DNA of 64,000 nt from Diorhabda sublineata (taxonomy: Eukaryota > Arthropoda > Insecta > Coleoptera > Chrysomelidae). The notes beneath the pieces are model-generated. The model was not told the origin of the DNA. It was given only the letters and a program-made list of their open reading frames with translations, and did no database searches. The position numbers were made by a program, and so were the translations under genes. Shown one piece after another: positions 36,001 through 48,000 of this stretch (its first letter is position 1; each line of letters begins with the position of its first letter). Location: positions 2,681,805 through 2,745,804 of the forward strand of contig NC_079484.1 of the NCBI RefSeq assembly GCF_026230105.1, written 5' to 3'.

Positions 36001-39000
36001 ATTTTAGTGACAAAATACTTGTATAAAAAACAAAGCCAAGAGCAAACGAAACTTGAAACAAATATGTATGGGTTTAGCAGGATTACCACATTATGCGGTA
36101 GGAGTTTCATTGTTTAGCACAAAAGCGCGACCAAAAAAATCTGTAAATTGTGTAACTTGTACATTCCACCACCCCCGAGGTTAGTAAAACGAAATATATA
36201 AATATATGACGTTAGTTTTACTTACTTTTCCGCTTACCTTAAGTTCTGTTTGAAAAAAAGGTAAGTTTTCTCCTTCTTTAGTAACTTTATGTTTAATCAA
36301 CTGTGCCCTAACGTGGGCTTCTATGATGTGACTTTTCCTCATATCCCCCACTCTGAACATCAGACATGGTATACCGTCTCTATGGTTTATGACTGCGTTT
36401 CTGGAAAACATCAAAGTTTGCGTTCTCTTCTTCGGTCTCGAAAGTTTCGCGAACACTACTCCAACCTGAAATTTCAAATGGAATGTTAATAAATCCTTTT
36501 GATCCTATAGGAATGAGGTCTTACCATGAACGCCTGTATCATAACTCCCGCTATACTTTGCACGCACATCACAAAAATCGCTTCCGGACATTCTTCTGTG
36601 GTTACTCTTCCACCATAACCAATGGTATGTTGAGTTTCAATACTGAAAAGGAAACACGACGTAAAGCCGCGTATATTTGTAATGCAAGGGACCCAAGTTT
36701 CATTACCACTCTGAAAAACACAAAAAATACGATATAGCAACAAAAATTAACAAAATAAAATTAATATTTAGTAAAGATTTCTGTTATTATCCTCATTATC
36801 AAAAATAGAACGTTTTTTTATCTTCGAAAAAAGACAAAAGATTAATGATATTAAATCTGGTGAATAAAGTGGACGTGGGTCGAGGGAGCTCCAATACCCC
36901 CTTGTAGAATTTTGCCTTGATTTTTGCATTCGCTATTGATTGTCTAACTCTTTTGAGGCCATTGCTGAGTTTTTTTTTCATCAAGAAACAATGATAAAAA
37001 AAATAACAAATGTGGCTTCACTTAAATGGCTGTCACTTTTTTCTGGCTAATCGAATTGTCGTGAAATTTGACATAGTCTTTTGAAAGTTGATGACTTGCT
37101 ATAAATTCATATTTTTTAATCAAGCCTCGTATATTTCCGCGACTTTGAATCGTTTATTGTAGATTGTACAAGAACAATAATTAATGGTAGTTTATTTGAA
37201 TAAATTCATCATTTTTTACTTCGACAGTTTCAAAATTTACTTTCGTATCTTATGGTAAACTTGAATGAAAAAATTTTGATTATTATTCCAAAAATTTTGT
37301 TGGAAAAATTCCCTCAGAAATTATTAAAACTTCAATTAGAATGACAATAAAAAGTACTTACTAAATGCTCTTCGCTAAGGTCCCCGTGAGTAAAAACAAT
37401 AAGCCACCATACTACTGCGAATAACAACCAAGATAAAAAAAAGTTCATCGCGAATACCAATAACGTCCAACGCCACTGCGCGTCCACCAAAGTTGTAAAA
37501 ATATCCTGAAGATACTTTCGACGTCTTTTAGCAACGTTACCTTGGATGACATTGCAATCGCCATGTTTAAATACCACTCGCTTTCTTATTCTTCTAGCGT
37601 TGAAACGAGACTGTCTAAATCTGAAATAAAGAAAACATTTTATCAATTATTGTATATATCGAAATACTAGATACCTAGAACGTAGTTCTAGGTACGGCCA
37701 AATCAACTACCAGTATCAAGTATCGACGGTATGTTATTTTTTCATTAAAAAAATTTAGTTCGATAGTCTAATTGAAATTTTTATTCACCTTCTCTGACGT
37801 TATTGATAGTGTATTGTAATAATTTTCGTGCCGTACAAATCAAATACTCCCGTTGGTTTAATATAACAATCATAACTACTTTCTTGAAATTAAGATAGAA
37901 ATTTTTGAGGTTAACCGCCATTGTCGTTAAGGAGCGTTCACAAAGTCTCTTTATGAGGATTATTCCGAAAGTACTCAGCCTCAGATCTTAGATTATAATA
38001 TATTTCAGCTATTGTATGGCATAATGATGACCAATTTTTTTCATGTTTACAAATTCACTAAAAACGTTCACTATTGATTGCTGCCAAACAAATAATAAAC
38101 AACTTTCTAATGCAGCGCTATTTTTCAAGCAACTACCGCCATCTCTAGGTCAGGTCAAGTAGTTCTGGAACTATCCTCGTACTTCCGAGATTTTATAATT
38201 TTTTATACTAATCGAATGAAACATTTCGCAAATCGAGCATTTTACGTCATTTCAATATTGGAACTGGTTTATTTTTGATTAAAATGTGAATTGGAATTGT
38301 GTCAACGAACTGAAATTTTGTGATAAAATTAAATCCATCAATAAAACTCTGAGAGAGACAGAGAGAGGGGGGAGAGAGAGACGAGAAATCAGTTTATAAT
38401 ACTGAATAAGGGCTATAAATAATTCAATTAAAAAAACTGTTAATGTATTTGACGAAAACGGTGACGGTATTTGAACAATAGTTTACTTTTTATCAAATAT
38501 TTGTTTATACAGTTGATTACACATGATTTAATTCTATTCAAACTACGTTTTTTTCCTCGTTTGAGACTTTTTCAATCTTTATTATTTGAAATTTGATTAA
38601 TGTCATTCTATGTTTAATTCCATGAAATTTTAGAACGTATATACGAAGTTTCAACGACGGTAATTCCGTTATAAATTGTTTGTTTTATCACTATCCCCCC
38701 CTAATGCAACAGTGACATACATTTATTTTGTTTGCCATACGTACTTTCTTTTGTAGAATAGTATGGTGCATTAAATTTTCATTTTTCTTTTGGTTTGAAA
38801 CTTCATTTTCGAGAAAATGTGTACAAAAATAGCTCTGGTAATAGTTAATTTTTTTTCTGCGTTATCTTATTTAATATTTGTTCATATATTCCTCAATATT
38901 TAACTTATTATATCGTTTTTATATTTATAACCTATAATTTTTTACGTTTGAAACCGTTTAAAAATCGTGTAAACTTTTGACAGATGACATCAGAAATGTG

Positions 39001-42000
39001 ACGGAAACTATCGAATCGCCTTCGTATTTATATTCATAGTAAGCAAAAAAAATATTATCGATTGCAGATAATGAGAAACTGTGAGTTTGTACTCGCTTTA
39101 ATTATTGTACATTCGAATATGGTGAAACTAAATTGATATTTATTAATATCATTACGGGGTTAAATGTAATCTTCTGTGAAACAGTTGTTGATGTTTAATC
39201 CAAATTTATTTAAAAACTACTATTATGTTATGCTTAAAATATACATATTATATTACCTTTTAACCTTTTCTAAATATTCCTTGTCGTTTTCGTAACCGTG
39301 TTGATCACAATCCTTCAAATTATCAATGGAAAAAGTATATACAATCCTGTTGACGACTGGTGTAAATAACGACCACTTCGAACTTTGTCTCGACAAATTT
39401 TTTTCATCATACATTGCCGGCATCTTGGTGAATACTGTTATCAATTTCATACTAGCATATGAAATAATTTCATCGAATCTTATAGTGTTGTTTATAACAG
39501 GGATTTGTAAATTTAGATAACAGTGTCTAAAGAGTTTAATACCTACCAGGTATTGAAAAATATATTAATTTGATAATAAATATGATTTTTTTTTATTATG
39601 TGCAAACTTTTAGATTTGATGGATTTAGTGTAGTGTAAGATTTTTTGCTTTCTTGTAACAATTTAAAACGTTTGTCGAATAAAAATATATTTATTACTAG
39701 TAACTACAACTCGTGTTCTTTTCGAGTTACCAAGAATCTGTTAGCATCGACAAAAAAAAAGTAAACAAACCGAGAGAGACAAAAAAACTTGCGTAGACTA
39801 AGCGACGTTGCCGGATTTATTTAGTTTTAAGCAAATCTTCCCAGCATTCAATTGAAATCAACTAAGGTAAACTTGTAAAGTAATTGTTGGACATATCTTA
39901 TTTTAAAATCTGTAAGCACAACAATTTTGCCAGTTTTAGGTTCATTGTGGGAGGCGGTTGTCTAATTTCGAGGAAAGATACGGTGAGCATTGACAACAGT
40001 GTAGCAAAAATAAAAACATGTTTTATCTAATAGTGAATATATAATTTTTTTAAAGTTAAAAATGTTTTGTCTAGTCTATCAAATTATGATTTTATAACAA
40101 GAGTTCGAAATAAACATCGTACCATCATTATTGCTTATATTTATATTCCAGAGATGATGAAATGTCAAATAAATTTCATTCTGTAAACGTTTATTAATAG
40201 CTATGCAACACACTTTACACCGTGTAGTATTATAAGTTGCCTAACTTTACATGAATATATAATTTTTATTAAAAACTTGTGTAAATTCGTCTAAAGTGTT
40301 TTTGGTTTGAAAATAAAATCCTCGTGAAGCTTTTCAACTTGTTCATTATTTCGTTATTTGTCTCATCTGTCGTTTTAATAAAAGAAGGCAGATTGAAATA
40401 CTGTCGTTTAATCGTCTCTGTTAAGGTTGTGGATCAATTATTATTCTGTTTGTTTCATTGCAAATGTATTTTCATCAAGCGATATAATTTACCTCGAAAT
40501 TGATAGAATATTATTCAATAAAAAGGTCATAACGACAAAACCACGGGGGATTAACAGAAATGTTCGCACATGTTTTTATTTCCTATAGTCATTTTGTTGT
40601 CAAGGTAGATAATCATCATTGTTGCTGCGTTATATCCTTATCACGGTTTAATAAATATGTAAATCAACTAAATTAACCAAAAGGTCACCAACATACGCAA
40701 TGTATTACGATTTTTCATTGGTATTTAGTTTGCCCTATGTCATTGAAATGCAATAATATTTTTTATTCGGATTTGAACATATATATTTTTGGAAAAATCA
40801 TATAAAACTCACAGTAGATTATGTAGTTATATAAATATAATATTTTACGCTCACGCCATCTACACAACCTTCGCATGCGCATGCGATCGGTTCTTAAACT
40901 CATTGGAAATCAGTTTTTTGGAGAGCGGATGAATATTATCCGAGTCCATTTTCAAATTGACAAGAACGAAAGAAAAAATAAAATGTTCACTATTTGTTTA
41001 CAATTCACACAATTGTCAATCATAATATATGTCAAAAGTGCTGTGTAAAGCCGGCTGCGATCTAACCAATCAGGGATCTACAGAATTGCCAACTTAAAGT
41101 CAAATCAGTTTAAAAACAGGATATAGTTTAATTCAAAATCTATATCGTTGATTAATGAAGACGATAGTTTTGTTATAGACAGTGTAATTTTAAGTGTAAT
41201 ATTCAATAGATCGAATAAATTATAATATCAAATATTCCAATTGGATTTTCAAACATAAATACCTTGACCACGTATGTGCCCAAGCTTCTTCTCCGGAAGT
41301 GGTCGCCTTGAAAGCCAACATGGACATTTGAGAAAGACATCTCTTCAATCCTGCTACGCTTACCATCGCAGAACTAGTTGACGTCGTAGGTGACGTCATC
41401 TAAACGACATTGAACGCGTACGGTATCACTCGAACGCGATAATTTTCTATAATCTGTATATGGAGGTTAAACCGCACCGTAACACTGTTTTTTTACATAA
41501 ACACATTTCGATTCGATCACATGTGACTATTATAAAGTACATTAAATGGCACATTGTTCATTTTTTATTAAAAAAAGGTGATAAAGGTTATCAGAACGAA
41601 CGGATATTATAGTGTACTGCTAATTACAATTTATTTTTAATTAGAATCGAACTAGCAACGATACAACCTAGAAATAAATAGTTGTTTTTCCCAAAAATAT
41701 CACGATTTATATCGTTATTACCGCAAGTATATGAATGCTATTAAAATTAATTTGTTTATATTTATATTATCAGTATTTTTTATTAAAGAATGGAGGTACT
41801 TGACTAGCACTACTAAATAATTACTAAAATTATCAAGAAAGAATCTCATCATGAAACTCGACCATGGTTTATGTGAATAAATTCAAACATATACCTTCTA
41901 TCACAATAATATTATCCCACTGAAACTTTTCGATCTTCTAAAAACGATTTTTGCCTCATTTTCCAACTATTCAAAATTCACACTAAAAACTTTGCACTAA

Positions 42001-45000
42001 AAAAACGTAATTAGCAGCATTATCAAATATAATTATAGCTCCCATTTTGCCAATGATCTGATTTTTCCAAATTGACCTTATAATATCAGCTCACTTTGAT
42101 ATGGTCTGTAAAATGTAATGGCAAACTGTGACATTCATTCAGTTCAATGTATTCTAACCCAAAATGCACTTATCTTAACTACGATGTGAACCACTAGGCA
42201 CTAATGAAGAAACAAGTAAATACACCTTCAAACTTTTCAATCATTCACCAAATAATTAATCTGATGTGAGTAAAATTAAATGGGACGAAGAATTGATTGT
42301 ACCAATAATAAGTTCCTCGAGAAAAACGCGGGAAAAATAGTGTATGTAGATGATAATACGCTTGCGCAAGCATGTAATTACGTCCTTAATAATATAAACT
42401 CCCATTTGTAGATAACACCGTTGCCAAATTATAAAATACATCTTAAGAATTTTAACTACCAAAGATATAATAATTAAATCCCAAAATGTAATCCATATGA
42501 CAAATTTATTTTTAGGTATCCTTTAAATATATGGAAAAAAGTCTAGATTAATATTCTTTTTTTTTTAATTAAATAATATTCTAATCTAGAACATATATTT
42601 TGTTTCAAGTAAGTGGCAACGGCAACACTGCTACGCCATTAAGTTCTTAGAAAGGCTTTAGTTTAGTTGTGCTTTTAAATCCGTGTTTTTGTTAGTCTTG
42701 TCTTGGTTTTATCGGTGATTTTAGTGAAAATTGTTGTTAATTAGACGCTGTTTCTTATGTGACTATAACTACCATTCAAAAAATGCTCATATTATGATGT
42801 ACAGGTATGTAATAAATAATCATACTTCTAGTTACGGTAGCGTCGTTTTGTAGAATTCGTAGAAAATTCAATATTTAAACAGTATTACCAGCCTGTGCAT
42901 TTATATTAGGATTTGATTCATTTTGAAGCCGCCAACTTTGAAGACATAATAAAGTCTAAAAGTTAACTTTCTTCCTAGCACATAGATTTGATGTCTCTTC
43001 GCGACTAGATCCGTTTTTATAATTTGATATATTAGCCTTCTACGAGTTTTATTTCCATAAAATTATAAAGGCTAAAGTAAAGAATTTCAACAACTTGACG
43101 TTGTACAAAAGTGTGTAACGTTGTCCAGGGTGTAAATAGTATTTGACGCTTTCTTTAAAATCTACCCTGTTGCTAATGTTGTGCCACACTTATTTAACAC
43201 ATTTTGTTAGATACTTTTCATATAGGGAGATTGTTCTTTTAACATATACCCTCCATAAATATGAAATAAACAAATGACTTTATATTAAAAATAAATCTAA
43301 ATAAGAATAAACAGAAGGACACTGTTATAATCTATCTATCTATAAGTTTTTTCAGATAATATCAATATTTTTTCGAAATTTACCCTTAAATGCTATTTAT
43401 CCCACTCCATGCGCCGTTTCCCATGGTTAATTATAACTTTATACACAAACAGTACGATGTAATTCTCATTTCCATACAAACTGTAATAAATTTTTAACGC
43501 TATATATTTAGGACACTATATTATCTAAATAGTCTAGTCCTCAATTTCTCTAATTAAATTAATTGGCAACAACTGTGAGTTGACATATCGAGAATCCAAA
43601 AATAATAAAGCAGGAACCTATCACGCGGTTGGTTGTTGATGTGATCCCCAAATGTGTATTTACGTTGATATTAATTCATTAATATCAATAATCTAGGAAA
43701 GGGTTACGTCATAAAATAAGTTGGTAGCACTAATTCAAATAATTTATAGGCATTTTTTTATAATTCTTGTCGAAATTAATGTGTGTATTTGAGGCTAATA
43801 TCGTAGCCTATATCTTTTTTCAAACTATTAAATGATGAAATATATCACAAAAGTAATAAATGTTAATCAATATTGATTAGATTTATCAAAATTGACCAAT
43901 AAATTACGTTAAAGAAAGATTTTTTAAATTTGATTTTAAATACAACACTGCTTGCATCAGTTACATCGTCATATTGGCATGCTCGTTCTTCTAGAATCGA
44001 TTGGTATTGAAAATTATTGGAAAAAAAAACTAGTTTTACTGACCTTTACTTGACCTAACCCTGAGGTACACGTACAACCTTTTCTATACTTATTACACCT
44101 ACAGTGTGATCTCAATTTTTCAGTGAAATGTATGTATATGTATCAATTTTATGTATTGTATGTATTTTTTACTGCTTTCTAAGAGAGTCTTGTTGGTCTT
44201 AGAGAAGTGTGAAGCAATAATTTATGGAAATTTGTAATTTTTCTTTGCTTTTTATGCATGTATATAAAAGTAGGTTATCTTAAAGATAAGATATTTCTTT
44301 TGACTTATTACGTGTAAATCGACAGGGTTGTATTCACACAATTGTAGTGAGCTTGCAACATTTTCAAAATAATTTGTCGTACTACAAAACTTTCTTGATT
44401 TCTTTGAGGCAGTGAAGTATTTTTTTAAGGTTACGTCTCAGATTAAATTCCCCAAACTTTTTTCTCATAAATCACTAAAGAAACTTTCAAAATCAGAGCT
44501 CATTGCATCAATACGTCTTTGCACAGTGTTGTTACCGAAAGGATTTTTTTTAAATATGTCAAATAAAGACTTGTTCTTCACTATCAAAACTAAATAAATT
44601 TCCATGGACCCCAATTTATTAGTCACGCCAACGTGGACTCCTATCGAGTCTCTCGCGGACCCCTGGGGTTCACTTGGACCACTTTGGGAATCGCCATGGT
44701 AGTTTATTGCCTGTAGGTGACTAAATTGTTCATCAAAATTAAGGAAACCACAAATATTATTATTTTCACGAGAAATTTGAAAATGTTTTGATGAAAAAAT
44801 ATTTTTTATTTGTTTGATGTATATTTTTAAATATAATTATTTTGATTGTTTATTCTATTATGTAGATTCAATTGTAAACGAACCAGATACATATTTATGG
44901 CTAATAAATTATAATGTGACATGAATAAGTACTCTGAAATAATATAGGCGGTTTTTTTTTCAATTTTCGACCCTATTAAAAAAATCAAGATCCGGCGCTG

Positions 45001-48000
45001 ATCTGCTGTCTATTGAAGTAGCATTGAATTTGAAATATTTTAAACACACTTCGGAAGCACTTATAAACAACTTAGATGAGTTTATTTATGAATTCAATTT
45101 GGGGCTACGTACATTTATTTAATATACTTTCAAATAATTAAAATCAGAAAAAAAAATTGTGTGGAAATAACGATAAGGGTCGTTGATGAAATGTATTATG
45201 TATTAAATTTATCATATTTTTATCACCATGGAATTTTACAAATTGGATGTACGTATTTATATACGAGGGTTGTTTATAAGTCCAGCGATGCCTCAACTGT
45301 TTTAAAACCCTTCCAAAGACTAGTTGTCGTATTTTAACTCAAAATGTGAGAAAATCAAACTCATTTGAGTGATTTGAATGTTCCTTTGGGCAACAGTTAG
45401 CTAATAAAAATCTCTGAATTTGTTTACTTTTACGTCAAACTTTGTAGATATAATTTTTCCGACAGTATATAGAAAATGCGTTGTTTTGATATGTCTATAG
45501 CCTATTTTATCTCCCCAATGATTATCCAGTGTTTAATTCACTTGATTAAATGTATTGTCTTTCAAAAACAAATATTTATATTGATAAAAACTGAAATCTT
45601 CAGGTTGATGTAGGAAACTTATCAAACGACCCTCGTAGTTAAAAACTTTTATGGAAAGAAATAGTTTACAAAGTGGTATACGAGGTATAAAAAGACATTA
45701 ATGCAGTGGTATGACATAAATTAATTAATATTTAAAATTTATTGATGACTACGAGGTTGCTTCCAAAAGTAGCGAGTTGAAGACGTCACGTTTTTTAGTC
45801 TTTGTTTGGCAACCATCAATGGAAAACGTTTAACTAGGTGAGAGTGCTCCTTGGATGAGGTGACAACACTAGTTTGAGCTAGTAGGCATTTCAAAAAGTG
45901 CGGTACATCGCAAATTAACTGAAAATTTGGACATGAGCGAGCTGTGCGCAAGATGGGCGCCGTGTTTGATCATAATGGAACAAAATACCAATAAAAACAA
46001 TGGACTGAGAATAAAAAACCGGTTTCAAAGAAGGCACAAACGCTTCCAAGGTCATGGTGACGGTGCATGGGATAATTTTCATTGACTCTCTTTAGAGGGG
46101 ATCCGGTGGGGTTTTATTTGTTGTCCGAGTTGAAAAATTTGGAAAATATGAAATCAAAGATGTTTTCCTCAAAACTGAAAGAAAATTTAAACCCAAACAT
46201 GATGCCAGTAGACATGGAACTCATCATCTTAAAAATTTATAACGTTTTTGACATTTGGCACAGTACGTGCCGGAGTTCTTGAAGAATTCTATGAAAGTTA
46301 CAAGAGATATACCAAAAATTGTAAAATTATCTTTTTTGTTCAACAATTTAGTAGGATTTTTGGGCTTTTAAATTCTTAAATTCTAATGAATATTGCCAAA
46401 CATCGTAGTTGATTGTTTTCTCAATCTATACAAACAAATTTCAAGTGAAAGACCTAAGTTATTTTAAAAAATCAGTGCCGAAACTGATCAAAAAAACTCA
46501 GCAGACTAGCAGACTAAAAAATCAAAAAGGTTTACGTGACAAGCGCTAGTGGAGAGGTTCGAAAGGTCTTAAGAACCATTTGTATGAACAAGACTCTATT
46601 GGTTGTAGAACCAAATGATACCATGCCACCAATTCCTTCCCAACGATACTGAAATCGGTTTAATAAGGGACCTGGGGACTGGTACAACATGATAAAAATT
46701 GCAAAAGTGAACAACCACAATCAAGAAAAAGAAAATTGAAGATAGGAATATCAATCAAATAAAAATAAATGGATTTTGCAATGAAAGACCCATGGAAGTG
46801 CATACCTCGATGGTTGTACAGCAGGCTCAGTTTCACCCAACCAGAAGACGAATGAAATGGTGTCCCCGTTCCCTTAGATACCCCTTCAGATCCTTCTAGG
46901 GAATCAGAAAAATCGTCAAACTCAAGACAACGAAGCAACTGAAGGAAATGACACCGAGTTTTTGCATATTGCATAATTAATTGGTTACTTATTTACATTT
47001 GAACCAAGTTTGCGGTTTTAGATTTTTTGGAATTACAACTTTAAAGTTACGTAGCTCAAAAATGAGTTATCCTGAACCCCCCCATCGTCAAAATGTTATA
47101 ATATTTGGTGAGTTACCAAATAATGTCCATTGGAATCCACAGTAACACTTATTCGAATGTTTTTGTAGGAAATATCACAACATTGTAAACAATAAGAAAA
47201 AACTCGCATACAACAAACGCGTTACTTGTTACTCAACAACTGTCGACGAAAATTTTCATAAAGCATCATGTGAACTCTGGCGACGAGACGAATTTTGTTT
47301 CTATTTTAAATTAGACGGGAAAAATTGTAGACGCGAAAATTTCGCTTAATAATGTCAATAAATTATTGTATGAATTTAATGTATTTCAATTTTTTTTGTT
47401 GTTTAAATGGCTATAAAAACGCAAAACAATAATAAAAACCAAGATTTTTGAGAAATCTTAGTCTTGGAAGTTATCCAGCACCAGCGGCGTCACAAATTAG
47501 AAAAAGGGGTGGGGTTATTTGAAAACTACAGATGTATCGCTAGTAAAATTCGATATCGATACTTAAAAAATCGATTCCCGATTCTCGATTCTTGATACCG
47601 ATACCAAAAAATCGATTCCCGATTCTCAATACCGATAACGATACCAAAAAATCGATTCCTGATTCTCGATGCCGATACCAAAAAATCGATTCCCGATTCT
47701 CTATTCTTGATACCGATACCAAAAAATCGATTCTTGATACCGATACCAAAAAATCGATTTCCGATTCTCGATTCTTGATACCGATACCAAAAAATCGATT
47801 CTTGATACCGATACCAAAAAATCGATTCCCGATTCTCTATTCTTGATACCGATACCAAAAAATCGATTTCCGATTCTCGATTCTTGATACCGATACCAAA
47901 AAATCGATTCTTGATACCGATACCAAAAAATCGATTCCCGATTCTCTATTCTTGATACCGACACCAAAAAATCGATTCTTGATACCGATACCAAAAAATC

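Noticed and set aside
44412..44700. Short frame followed by a ggacccctggggttcac patch, considered as an hAT remnant
   Set aside because: No diagnostic transposase block could be read in any frame.
46532..46974. Two minus-strand frames with mixed composition in the Irk intron
   Set aside because: No family motif, no coherent splice pattern and no link to Irk phase.
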